From positions 1-64,000 of the forward strand of contig NZ_JAIUHR010000007.1 of assembly GCF_020165195.1 (NCBI RefSeq): 64,000 nt of DNA, read 5' to 3'. The notes below the pieces were generated by a model. The model made no database searches, had not been told where the DNA came from, and was given only the letters and a program-made list of their open reading frames with translations. Positions 17,553 to 25,807 of the stretch are shown one piece after another. Origin of the DNA: Mesorhizobium sp. CA14. GTDB taxonomy: Bacteria > Pseudomonadota > Alphaproteobacteria > Rhizobiales > Rhizobiaceae. A program made the position numbers and the translations under genes. Each line of letters begins with the position of its first letter. Position 1 is the first letter of the stretch.

Positions 17553-18695
17553 ATGATGGAATGGCTGACGCGGGATGAGGCGCTGGAGCGGCTCAACGTC
17601 CGTCCGCAGACGCTTTATGCCTATGTCAGCCGCGGCCGCATCGGCATGAAGCCGGACGACGCAGACCCGCGCCGCAGCCGGTACCGCGCCGACGACATCG
17701 CCGCGCTCGCCACGCGTCGCGACCGCGGAAGGAGCCCGCAGGCGATCGCCGAAAGCGCCATCGCCTGGGGCGAGCCGGCGATTCCCACGTCAATCTCCAC
17801 GGTGCTGCATGGCCGTCTCATCTATCGCGGCAAGGATGCGGTGGAGCTTTCGGCGACGGCGACACTCGAGGAGACCGCCGGACTGCTGTGGGCCTCCGAC
17901 CGTCCGGTATCGTTCGCCTCGCTGACCTCTTCGGCCGCCCGGCAAAGCGGCACGCCCACCGCCTTCGCCAGGCTCTCGGCGCTCGCCGCCGGAGGCTGGT
18001 CCTCGCTCGGACGCAGGCCGGCCATGCTGCAGCAGGACGGCGCCGCCGCGACCAGCGCGCTGGCAACCGCGCTCGGCGCGGCGCCGGGCTCCGAACCCGT
18101 GCATGTCAGGCTGGCGCAGGGCTGGTCGGTGAAAGCCGCCGGCGCCGATCTCATCCGCAGGGCGCTGGTGCTTTTGGCCGATCATGAACTCAACGCCTCG
18201 ACCTTCGCCGCCCGCGTCGCGGCCTCCACGGGCGCGCCGGTCGCCGCCTGCCTGCTCGCAGGTCTTGCGACCCTGACCGGCCCGCGCCATGGCGGCGCCG
18301 GCGCGGCGGCGATCACGCTTGTCGAGGATGCCGAGCGGCTGGGTCCGGACGAGGCGATTGCCCGCTGGCTCGCCCATGACCGGCCGCTGCCAAGCTTCGG
18401 CCACCCGCTCTACCCGGAAGGCGATCCGCGCGCACAAGCACTGCTGCCCGACCTGGAGATCGATGACGGGATCGTGCATCTTCGCGACGCTGTGCTCGCC
18501 GCGACCGGGCTGCATCCGAACATCGATTTTGCGCTGGCCGCGATGACGCGCAGCCTCAGCCTGCCGGCCGATGCACCGTTCCGCCTGTTCGCGCTCGGCC
18601 GCAGCGTCGGCTGGACGGCGCATGCCGTCGAGCAGGTGACCAGCAACAGGCCGATCAGGCCGCGCGCCCGTTACGACGGGCCGGTCGGGACTTAG
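17553..18695 (+). CDS. citrate synthase with N-terminal helix-turn-helix domain
   Basis: A 380-residue fusion. Residues 1-55 (MEWLTRDEALERLNVRPQT, LYAYVSRGRI, then YRADDIAAL) resemble a MerR/excisionase-type helix-turn-helix; residues about 75-380 are a citrate synthase domain. Catalytic residues are all present: His211 (ADHELNAST), His246 (GPRHGG), His284 (SFGHPLY), DPRA at 291-294 and Asp325 (HPNIDF). The Arg that usually follows His284 is replaced by Pro. It could be a metabolite-sensing regulator, an enzyme or both. It is divergent from a second citrate-synthase-family gene. The start ATGATG at 17553 follows AAGGCGGG. Confidence 0.87.
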   Translation: MMEWLTRDEALERLNVRPQTLYAYVSRGRIGMKPDDADPRRSRYRADDIAALATRRDRGRSPQAIAESAIAWGEPAIPTSISTVLHGRLIYRGKDAVELSATATLEETAGLLWASDRPVSFASLTSSAARQSGTPTAFARLSALAAGGWSSLGRRPAMLQQDGAAATSALATALGAAPGSEPVHVRLAQGWSVKAAGADLIRRALVLLADHELNASTFAARVAASTGAPVAACLLAGLATLTGPRHGGAGAAAITLVEDAERLGPDEAIARWLAHDRPLPSFGHPLYPEGDPRAQALLPDLEIDDGIVHLRDAVLAATGLHPNIDFALAAMTRSLSLPADAPFRLFALGRSVGWTAHAVEQVTSNRPIRPRARYDGPVGT

Positions 18696-18712
18696 TGGCG
18701 GCCGACTGGTGC

Positions 18713-18747
18713 CATAAAGGTGAAGCGCTTGGCGCTTCGCCTTTATG
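18713..18747 (+). terminator. strong hairpin after the HTH-citrate synthase gene
   Basis: Two 16-bp arms, CATAAAGGTGAAGCGC and GCGCTTCGCCTTTATG, pair with a single G-T wobble around a three-base loop. It begins 17 bp after the stop. No T-run follows, so it may work as an RNA-stabilising hairpin rather than a classical terminator. Confidence 0.55.
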
Positions 18748-18759
18748 TGAAACGCGGCA

Positions 18760-18802
18760 GGGTGTGTCGAGATTCCGGCCTCACCTGAATATCGGCACAC
18801 CC
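18760..18802. repeat. short palindromic repeat at the phaR 3' end
   Basis: Arms GGGTGTGTCGAGATTC and GAATATCGGCACACCC are imperfect reverse complements around CGGCCTCACCT. The same sequence forms the outer arms of the longer element at 1112-1283. It ends one base before the phaR stop codon (18804). Confidence 0.65.
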
Positions 18803-18803
18803 G

Positions 18804-19397
18804 TCAGGACATCGTGTCCAGCTTGCGCTGCATGGCCGCAATCTGCGCCTTCAATTCCTGCAGATCGTCGGATTTCTCTTCCTTCTTCGGCGGCTCGGCA
18901 GGGGCCGCGGAATTGCCGCCGGCGGGCGGGAACGGCGTGAACATGCGCATGGCGTTCTGGAACATCTCGACGTTGCGTCGCGTCTGCTCCTCGAGCGCCT
19001 TGATGGGCGTCTTCATCATGTCTATCGGCGTCTTGCCGAAGGCGCCTTTGAGCTGCTCGCGAAACCGCTCCTGCTCCTTGGAGAAGGCGATCATCGACTG
19101 TTCGAGGAAGCTCGGCACGATCATCTGCATCTGATCGCCGTAGAAGGAGATGAGCTGGCGCAGGAACGGGATCGGCAGCATGTTCTGCCCGTCCTTGTTT
19201 TCCAGCTCGAAGATGATCTGCGTCAGCACCGGATGGGTGATGTCGTCACCCGTCTTTGCGTCCTGGACCGTGAACTCCTCGCCCTTCTTGACCATCTCGG
19301 CCAAGTCCTCGAGTGTCACATAGGTACTCGTGCCGGTATTGTAGAGCCGGCGATTGGCATATTTCTTGATGACGATCGGGTCGTCTTTTGCGGCCAT
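18804..19397 (-). CDS. phaR: polyhydroxyalkanoate synthesis repressor PhaR
   Basis: A 197-residue regulator that senses polyhydroxybutyrate granules and represses phasin and biosynthesis genes in related bacteria. The conserved N-terminal DNA-binding domain is plain: IVIKKYANRRLYNTGTSTYV, LEDLAEMVKKGEEF, and DAKTGDDITHPVLTQIIFE. A PHB-binding middle domain (FLRQLISFYGDQMQMIVPSF) and a Pro/Lys-rich linker with a C-terminal coiled coil follow. It is divergent from phaA. An imperfect TGC-rich inverted repeat in the gap may be its own operator. Confidence 0.95.
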   Translation of the reverse strand: MAAKDDPIVIKKYANRRLYNTGTSTYVTLEDLAEMVKKGEEFTVQDAKTGDDITHPVLTQIIFELENKDGQNMLPIPFLRQLISFYGDQMQMIVPSFLEQSMIAFSKEQERFREQLKGAFGKTPIDMMKTPIKALEEQTRRNVEMFQNAMRMFTPFPPAGGNSAAPAEPPKKEEKSDDLQELKAQIAAMQRKLDTMS

Positions 19398-19507
19398 CCG
19401 TATCCTCCCCAGGACACCGGCACCTTTAGGAGTAAGCGGCCGGTAACGATTGCGCCCTTTATCGAGGATACGCGCAAAAGCGTCACAATTCCAAGCGGTT
19501 TGTGCAC

Positions 19508-19529
19508 TGCGGCATCATTTAATGCTGCA
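19508..19529. promoter_or_regulatory. candidate PhaR operator between phaR and phaA
   Basis: TGCGGCAT and ATGCTGCA form an imperfect inverted repeat with a 6-bp spacer, and an additional TGCAC lies just before it. Known PhaR sites in other alphaproteobacteria are TGC-rich. The site is 111 bp upstream of phaR and 174 bp upstream of phaA in the 305-bp divergent spacer, in which I see nothing else of note. Confidence 0.4.
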
Positions 19530-19702
19530 TGGCCATGACAAAATCCGCCGCGCGGTCAACGGCATGTTACCGCAACCGGCGCACGTTCTGCTTGCCGCGC
19601 ATGGCGGCCATGCCCATTTCCGGTTTGACTCGGCTGCTTGAACCGGCAAGAAAGTCTTCAAGGATAGCCTAAAACACGACACCTCGAAGTCTGGAGAAGA
19701 AA

Positions 19703-20887
19703 ATGTCCGCTTCCAATTCCATCGTCGTCGCCAGCGCCGCCCGCACCGCGGTCGGTTCCTTTAACGGCGCTTTCGCCGCCACGCCGGCGCATGAGCTCGG
19801 CGCCGTCGTCATCAGGGAATTGCTGGCGCGCGCGAACGTCGAGGCGGCGGAAGTCGACGAGGTCATCCTCGGCCAGGTGCTGACCGCCGCGCAAGGCCAG
19901 AACCCGGCCCGTCAGGCCTCGATCAATGCCGGCCTGCCGAAAGAGACCACGGCCTGGGGCCTCAACCAGGTTTGCGGGTCGGGCTTGCGCGCCATCGCGC
20001 TCGGCATGCAGCAGATCGCCACCGGCGACGCCAAGGTGATCGTCGCCGGCGGCCAGGAATCGATGTCGCTGTCGCCGCATGCCGAGCATCTGCGCGCCGG
20101 CGTCAAGATGGGCGACTACAAGATGATCGACACCATGATCAAGGACGGCCTGTGGGATGCCTTCAACGGCTACCACATGGGCAACACCGCCGAGAACGTC
20201 GCCCGCCAGTTCCAGATCACCCGCGAAACCCAGGACGAGTTCGCGCTCGCCTCGCAGAACAAGGCGGAGGCCGCGCAGAAGGCCGGCAGGTTCAAGGACG
20301 AGATCGTCGCCTTCACCATCAAGGGCAAGAAGGGCGACACCATCGTCGATCAGGACGAGTACATCCGCCATGGCGCGACGCTCGACGCCATGACCAAGCT
20401 GAAGCCCGCCTTCGACAAGGACGGTACGGTCACCGCCGCCAACGCCTCCGGCATCAATGACGGCGCCGCCGGCGCGCTGCTGATGACCGAGGCCGAGGCT
20501 GCAAGGCGCGGCATCACCCCGCTGGTGCGCATCGCCTCCTGGGCGACCGCCGGCGTCGATCCGGCGATCATGGGCACGGGTCCGATCCCGGCTTCGAAAC
20601 GGGCGCTGGAAAAGGCCGGCTGGTCGGTCAAGGACCTCGATCTCGTCGAAGCCAACGAGGCCTTCGCCGCGCAAGCTTGCGCCGTCAACAAGGGCATGGG
20701 TTGGGATCCCTCGATCGTCAACGTCAATGGCGGCGCCATCGCCATCGGCCATCCGATCGGCGCCTCCGGTGCCCGCGTCTTCAACACGCTGGTCTATGAG
20801 ATGCGCCGCCGCGGCGCCAAGAAGGGCCTCGCCACGCTGTGCATCGGCGGCGGCATGGGCGTTGCGATGTGCGTTGAAGCGCTCTGA
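19703..20887 (+). CDS. phaA: acetyl-CoA C-acetyltransferase (beta-ketothiolase)
   Basis: Condenses two acetyl-CoA to acetoacetyl-CoA, the first step of polyhydroxybutyrate synthesis. The 394 residues are typical. The acyl-accepting Cys91 is in NQVCGSGLRA; the C-terminal GHPIGASGARV His and LCIGGGMGVAM Cys complete the active site. The N-terminus (IVVASAARTAVGSFNG) is canonical. It is followed by phaB after a 119-bp gap that holds a long hairpin repeat, and divergent phaR is next door, which supports the PHB assignment over degradative thiolase. Confidence 0.96.
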   Translation: MSASNSIVVASAARTAVGSFNGAFAATPAHELGAVVIRELLARANVEAAEVDEVILGQVLTAAQGQNPARQASINAGLPKETTAWGLNQVCGSGLRAIALGMQQIATGDAKVIVAGGQESMSLSPHAEHLRAGVKMGDYKMIDTMIKDGLWDAFNGYHMGNTAENVARQFQITRETQDEFALASQNKAEAAQKAGRFKDEIVAFTIKGKKGDTIVDQDEYIRHGATLDAMTKLKPAFDKDGTVTAANASGINDGAAGALLMTEAEAARRGITPLVRIASWATAGVDPAIMGTGPIPASKRALEKAGWSVKDLDLVEANEAFAAQACAVNKGMGWDPSIVNVNGGAIAIGHPIGASGARVFNTLVYEMRRRGAKKGLATLCIGGGMGVAMCVEAL

Positions 20888-20891
20888 GCTC

Positions 20892-20980
20892 AGCGAATAG
20901 GGAGTAGCGAATAGGGAAGAAAGAGCGTCGCGCGGCGGGACATCAGAACCCTACTCGCTATTCGCTACTCTCTATTCGCT
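20892..20980. repeat. GCGAATAG/CCCTACTC inverted repeat between phaA and phaB
   Basis: Direct copies of AGCGAATAGGG on the left (20892-20916) face CCCTACTCGCTATTCGCT and CTCTATTCGCT on the right (20949-20980), forming a long imperfect hairpin in the phaA-phaB transcript. The unit CCCTACTC is also seen at the start of the window. It is probably a dispersed element rather than part of the operon. Confidence 0.7.
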
Positions 20981-21006
20981 CGGACGATTTTAACGGGAGG
21001 AACTTC

Positions 21007-21729
21007 ATGTCCAAAGTAGCAATCGTCACGGGCGGATCGCGCGGCATCGGCGCTGCGATATCGGTCGCCTTGAAGAACGCCGGCTATTCGGTCGCGGCCA
21101 ACTATGCCGGCAATGACGAGGCGGCCCAGAAATTCAAGGCCGAGACCGGAATCCCGGTCTACAAATGGTCCGTCGCCGACTACGACGCCTGCGCCGCCGG
21201 CATCAAGCAGGTCGAAGCCGATCTCGGTCCGGTCTCCGTGCTGGTCAACAATGCCGGCATTACCCGCGACGCCATGTTCCACAAGATGACGCCCGCGCAG
21301 TGGAAGGAAGTGATCGACACCAACCTCTCCGGCGTCTTCAACATGACGCATCCTCTGTGGAGCGGCATGCGCGACCGCAAGTTCGGCCGCGTCATCACCA
21401 TCTCCTCGATCAACGGCCAGAAGGGTCAGATGGGCCAGGTCAATTATTCGGCCTCGAAAGCCGGCGACATCGGCTTCACGAAGGCGCTGGCTCAAGAGGG
21501 GGCTCGCGCCGGCATAACCGTCAATGTCGTCTGCCCCGGCTACATCGCCACCGACATGGTCATGGCCGTGCCGGAAAAAGTGCGGGAATCGATCATCGCT
21601 CAGATCCCGGTCGGCCGCCTCGGCGAGCCGGAAGAGATCGCGCGCTGCGTCGTCTTCCTGGCTTCCGACGAGGCCGGCTTCATCACCGGCTCGACGATCA
21701 CCGCCAATGGCGGCCAGTATTTCGTCTGA
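21007..21729 (+). CDS. phaB: acetoacetyl-CoA reductase
   Basis: Reduces acetoacetyl-CoA to (R)-3-hydroxybutyryl-CoA with NADPH, the second step of PHB synthesis. A 240-residue classical short-chain dehydrogenase: nucleotide motif TGGSRGIGAA (8-17), NNAG (81-84), and the catalytic Ser134 region with Tyr147 and Lys151 in YSASK. GITRDAMFHKMTPAQW is characteristic of PhaB. GGGAGG precedes the ATG. phaC is not in the window. Confidence 0.96.
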   Translation: MSKVAIVTGGSRGIGAAISVALKNAGYSVAANYAGNDEAAQKFKAETGIPVYKWSVADYDACAAGIKQVEADLGPVSVLVNNAGITRDAMFHKMTPAQWKEVIDTNLSGVFNMTHPLWSGMRDRKFGRVITISSINGQKGQMGQVNYSASKAGDIGFTKALAQEGARAGITVNVVCPGYIATDMVMAVPEKVRESIIAQIPVGRLGEPEEIARCVVFLASDEAGFITGSTITANGGQYFV

Positions 21730-21763
21730 CACTCCGGTACTTCGCCCGACACCCTTTGCCGCC

Positions 21764-21793
21764 AAGGCGGCTCCTGCACCGGAGCCGCCTTTT
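21764..21793 (+). terminator. intrinsic terminator of phaA-phaB
   Basis: Arms AAGGCGGCTCC and GGAGCCGCCTT are perfect reverse complements with a 6-base loop, followed by TTT. It starts 34 bp after the phaB stop. Confidence 0.88.
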
Positions 21794-21893
21794 CTGTCCT
21801 TCGGCAATGCCGGCGCGACACCTTGCCTCAATTCGGCACGCAAAAGTTAACGGCCGCGACCACGCTCTGTGCACAACCCCTCCGACAAGCTGT

Positions 21894-22276
21894 GAATCCT
21901 CGGTGGGCAAGCAGTGGATAACACCATATCTAGCGGTGAACAAACCGGGAAACTTTGTGCATCTCTGATTCGTCGCCGATTCGTTCTGGCTTTGACCGAA
22001 AAGTTAATGGCGAAGACCGAAAACCCCACCAAAATCGTTAAAAGCCGTTAAGAAAGCCCAACAATTTCATAACCTTGGCGGCGCCCTCGAGTGCACCGCG
22101 ACCGTTCGCCGGCAAAGGTTAACGGCGGCCTGGCTCCAGCGCAGGCTAGGCATGAATCGGGCCAATCTCCCGATTCAGCATGTGGTGAGACTCATCGTCA
22201 AAAAATCCACATATAGCCGTGAACAAAACCTGAATCAGACCGAGTCACCGATTCGTCGCTGATTCGTTCCAGACTC
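21894..22276. other. GANTC-dense, AT-richer gene-free spacer
   Basis: The 719-bp spacer 21730-22448 has no credible gene. Eleven GANTC sites (recognition sequence of the CcrM methylase) start at 21894, 21967, 21978, 22154, 22172, 22189, 22232, 22242, 22250, 22261 and 22272; about 1.5 would be expected by chance in this length. Several are 11 bp apart. GATTCGTCGC is followed by an 11-bp-phased GATTCGTTC at both 21967 and 22250. AGTGGATAA (21913-21921) is one mismatch from a DnaA box, and TTAA-N6-TTAA lies near 22039. The promoter of the downstream helicase gene must be here. Confidence 0.6.
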
Positions 22277-22448
22277 GTTCCAGCCGTTAACGGCAGCCGG
22301 TTTTGACCGCCTCGTCCATTCCTGCCAGCTCCCAAAAAGAACATTCCGCTTTCGCTCGGCGTCCTAAATCCCTATGTGTCGGCTGTCACACGCGGCGGCG
22401 CCGCCGCGCCTCCGACCAAAAGCGGCAGAAACACCTATTTCCGAGCCG

Positions 22449-25400
22449 ATGAACATCCAGCCGAAACACTCCCAGCCGCTGATCCTTTCGGGCCGCGACG
22501 TGACGGCGGTGTTGGGTCCCACCAACACCGGCAAGACCCATCTCGCCATCGAGCGCATGGTCGCGCATGGGACCGGCATCATCGGTCTGCCGCTGAGGCT
22601 GCTCGCCCGCGAGGTCTATGCCCGCGTCTGCGAGAAGGTCGGTGCCCACAAGGTGGCGCTGATTACAGGCGAGGAGAAGATCGTGCCTGCCGGCGCGAAA
22701 TATTCGGTCTGCACCGTCGAGGCGATGCCGCGCGAGACCGACGCCGCCTTCGTCGCCATCGACGAGGTGCAGCTCGCCGGCGATCTCGAGCGCGGCCATA
22801 TCTTCACCGACCGCATCCTGCATCTGCGCGGCCGCCAGGAGACGCTGCTCCTGGGCGCCGCCACCATGCACGGCATCCTGCAGAAACTGCTTAAGGGCGT
22901 ATCCGTGGTGACGCGGCCGCGGCTTTCACATCTCGCCTATGCCGGCTCGAAGAAGCTCACCCGGCTGCCGCGGCGGACTGCGATCGTCGCCTTCTCGGCC
23001 GACGAAGTCTATGCGATCGCCGAGCTGATCCGCCGCCAGCAGGGGGGTGCTGCCGTCGTGCTCGGCGCGCTCTCGCCGCGCACCCGCAACGCGCAGGTCG
23101 AGATCTTCCAGTCCGGCGACGTCGACTATCTCGTTGCCACCGACGCCATCGGCATGGGGCTGAACCTCGACCTCGAGCACGTCGCCTTCGCCCAGAACCG
23201 CAAGTTCGATGGCTATCAATACCGCAACCTGACCGCCGCCGAACTCGGCCAGATCGCCGGCCGCGCCGGCCGCCATCTGCGCGACGGCACGTTCGGCGTC
23301 ACCGGCCAGGTCGATCCGTTCGACGAGGACCTGGTCAAAAAGATCGAGGCGCATGATTTCGACCCGGTGAAGGTGCTGCAATGGCGCACCGCCGATTTCG
23401 ACTTTTCCAGCCTGGATGCGCTGAAGCGCTCGATCGAGGCCAATGCGCCTGTCGAAGGCTTGACCCGCGCGTTGCCGGCAGTGGATGCGCAGGCCCTGGA
23501 GCACCTGTCGCGCGATGGCGACATCCGCGCTTTGGCCACCGGCAAGGAGCGCGTGGCGCTGCTTTGGGAAGCCTGCGCGCTTCCCGATTACCGCAAGATC
23601 GCGCCGGCGCAGCATGCCGACCTCATCGCCTCCATCTATATGGACCTTGCGCGCCATGGCCATGTCGATGAGAATTATATGGCCGAGCAGGTGCGGCGCG
23701 CCGACACGACCGACGGCGATATCGACACGCTGTCGCACCGGATCGCCCAGATCCGCACCTGGACTTTCGTCTCCAACCGGCCGGGCTGGCTGGCCGATCA
23801 GCTACACTGGCAGGAAAAGACGCGCGAAATCGAAGACAGATTGTCGGATGCGCTGCATGAGCGGTTGACGAAACGCTTCGTAGACCGCAGGACTTCCGTC
23901 CTCATGCGGCGCCTTAGAGAAAATACCATGCCTGAAGCCGAAATCAGCCCTACCGGAACCGTCCTCGTTGAAGGCCATCATGTCGGCGAGCTGCAAGGGT
24001 TCCGCTTCACCGCCGACCAGAGCGCTGGCGGCGAGGACGCCAAGGCGGTGCGCACCGCTGCCCAGAAGGCGCTCGCGGCCGAGTTCGACGCGCGCGCCGA
24101 ACGCTTTGCCGCCTGCGCCAATGGCGACCTGGCGCTCGGCTCCGACGGTGTGTTGCGCTGGATCGGCGCGCCGATCGGCACGCTGGTCGCCGGCGACGAG
24201 GCGCTGAAGCCGCGCCTGGTCCTGCTTGCCGACGAGCAGCTGACCGGCCCTGCCCGCGACAAGGTCGCGGCGCGCGCCGAGCGTTTCGTCAATTTCCAAA
24301 TCGAGTCGCTTTTGAAGCCGCTGGTCGACCTGAAGAACGCCGACCAGATCACCGGCATAGCGCGCGGCATCGCTTTCCAGCTGGTCGAGCATTTCGGCCT
24401 GATCAATCGCCGCGACATCGCGGAAGAGATGAAGTCGCTCGACCAGGAAGGCCGCGGCGCATTGCGCCGCCTCGGCGTGCGCTTCGGCGCTTACCATGTC
24501 TTCGTTCCGGCGCTGATCAAGCCGGCGCCGGCGGGACTGGTGACGCTCCTCTGGGCGCTCAAGAACGACGGCAAGGACAAGCCGGGCTTCGGCGACGTGG
24601 TGCACGCGCTGGCCTCCGGTCGCACCTCTGTGGTCATCGAGCCGGCCTTCGACAAGACCTTCTACAAGCTCGCCGGCTACCGCAATCTCGGCCGCCGCGC
24701 CGTGCGCGTCGATATCCTCGAGCGGCTTGCCGACCTCATCCGCCCGGCGACCAACTGGAAGCCCGGCCTCGGCCAGCGTCCGGACGGCGCCTATGACGGC
24801 CACGCCTTCATGGTGACGCCGCCGATGATGTCGATCCTCGGCGCCACGGCCGACGACATGGAGGAGATCCTCAAGGGTCTCGGCTATCGCTCGGAGGCGA
24901 AGCCGGCCGCCGAGGTGAAGGCGAAGCTCGACGCGCTGGACGCCGCCGCCCGCGAAGTGGCCGCGGCCAAGCTCGCCGCGGAAGAAGCGGCGCGCGCCGC
25001 GCAAGCGGATGAGGCGCAAGCTGCGGCAGCTGACACGGTCGCGGAGGCAATGGTCGAGGGCTCGGAGCCGGCTGCCGCCGAAGCTCCGGCTGAAGCCACC
25101 GCGGAACTGTCAGCGGAACCTGTCGCGGGAGAAGCGGCAGAAGTTCCGACCGAGGTTACGGAGGAGGCTCCCGCGGTGGAAGACACCGCAGCGGTGGACA
25201 TCACGGCAGCGCCCGAGTCGCTCGAAAGCGCCGACGCCCTTACCTCCTCCTCGATGGGGGAGGTCGCGGCGCGAAGCGACGCGGGTGGGGATGACAGCGC
25301 CGATCTTCCCCACGAGGGGGAGGGTAGTGCCGGCGAGGCGCCAGCCGAAGCCGAGGAACCAAAACCTGTGCTCCTGTGGCGCCAGGCGCGTTTCGACCAT

Positions 25401-25805
25401 CAGCGTCCGCGTCACCGTCATGACAACCGCCGTGACAATCGTCCGCGCGGTGGCCAGCCCGCACGCGAGGCAGGCGCCGGAGGCCAGCCCGGTGACAAGC
25501 CGGCGCATGAGGGTCGCGACGGCGCCGGCAAGCCGCGCTTCGACCGCTCGAAGTTCAAGCCGAGGCCGGAGGCGGGCGACCGGCGCGAAGGCAGGCCGCA
25601 AGGCGAGCGCCCGGATCGACGCGAGGGCCGGCCCGACTGGAAGGGCAACAGGCAGGACGGCAAGGGCAACGCTCAGAGCGGTAGCAACCCTCCGGGCGGC
25701 AAGCCAGCCTTCCAGGGCAAGCCGCGCGAGGAGCGTCCGCAGCGCTTCGACCCGGACTCGCCCTTCGCCAAGCTCGCCGCCTTGCGCGACCAGCTGAAGA
25801 AATAG
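22449..25805 (+). CDS. Suv3-like superfamily 2 RNA helicase with disordered tail
   Basis: A 1118-residue ATP-dependent helicase related to mitochondrial Suv3. The nucleotide motif GPTNTGKTHLAIE (22 onward) replaces a standard Walker A, the DExx box reads IDEVQLAGD, and motif VI is near QIAGRAGRHLRDGTFG with DAIGMGLNLDL before it. A Suv3-type C-terminal region extends to about residue 820. Residues about 825-1118 are low-complexity: Ala/Glu-rich, then Arg/Gly/Asp-rich with many RGG-like units suited to RNA binding. An in-frame palindromic repeat occupies about residues 930-959. I chose ATG 22449 (MNIQPKHS); 22374 is an alternative. A repeat begins two bases after the stop. Confidence 0.9.
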   Translation: MNIQPKHSQPLILSGRDVTAVLGPTNTGKTHLAIERMVAHGTGIIGLPLRLLAREVYARVCEKVGAHKVALITGEEKIVPAGAKYSVCTVEAMPRETDAAFVAIDEVQLAGDLERGHIFTDRILHLRGRQETLLLGAATMHGILQKLLKGVSVVTRPRLSHLAYAGSKKLTRLPRRTAIVAFSADEVYAIAELIRRQQGGAAVVLGALSPRTRNAQVEIFQSGDVDYLVATDAIGMGLNLDLEHVAFAQNRKFDGYQYRNLTAAELGQIAGRAGRHLRDGTFGVTGQVDPFDEDLVKKIEAHDFDPVKVLQWRTADFDFSSLDALKRSIEANAPVEGLTRALPAVDAQALEHLSRDGDIRALATGKERVALLWEACALPDYRKIAPAQHADLIASIYMDLARHGHVDENYMAEQVRRADTTDGDIDTLSHRIAQIRTWTFVSNRPGWLADQLHWQEKTREIEDRLSDALHERLTKRFVDRRTSVLMRRLRENTMPEAEISPTGTVLVEGHHVGELQGFRFTADQSAGGEDAKAVRTAAQKALAAEFDARAERFAACANGDLALGSDGVLRWIGAPIGTLVAGDEALKPRLVLLADEQLTGPARDKVAARAERFVNFQIESLLKPLVDLKNADQITGIARGIAFQLVEHFGLINRRDIAEEMKSLDQEGRGALRRLGVRFGAYHVFVPALIKPAPAGLVTLLWALKNDGKDKPGFGDVVHALASGRTSVVIEPAFDKTFYKLAGYRNLGRRAVRVDILERLADLIRPATNWKPGLGQRPDGAYDGHAFMVTPPMMSILGATADDMEEILKGLGYRSEAKPAAEVKAKLDALDAAAREVAAAKLAAEEAARAAQADEAQAAAADTVAEAMVEGSEPAAAEAPAEATAELSAEPVAGEAAEVPTEVTEEAPAVEDTAAVDITAAPESLESADALTSSSMGEVAARSDAGGDDSADLPHEGEGSAGEAPAEAEEPKPVLLWRQARFDHQRPRHRHDNRRDNRPRGGQPAREAGAGGQPGDKPAHEGRDGAGKPRFDRSKFKPRPEAGDRREGRPQGERPDRREGRPDWKGNRQDGKGNAQSGSNPPGGKPAFQGKPREERPQRFDPDSPFAKLAALRDQLKK
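25238..25326. repeat. intergenic-type palindromic repeat inside the helicase coding sequence
   Basis: The sequence contains CTTACCTCCTCCTCGATGG, GGGAGGTCGCGGCGCGAAGC, GACGCGGGTGGGGATGACAG, CGCCGATCTTCCCC and CACGAGGGGGAGGG, a pattern I know from rhizobial intergenic repeats. CTCCCC/GGGGAG pairs give it hairpins. It is read in frame as SSSMGEVAARSDAGGDDSAD, unlike the flanking Ala/Glu-rich and Arg-rich protein sequence. The position is in the disordered tail, where an insertion would be tolerated. Confidence 0.65.
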
Positions 25806-25807
25806 GC

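Noticed and set aside
21730..22448. Chromosomal replication origin
   Set aside because: There is one near-match to a DnaA box and an AT-richer stretch, but no dnaA, hemE, parAB or repABC neighbour, and no array of DnaA boxes. The GANTC density is reported instead without an origin claim.
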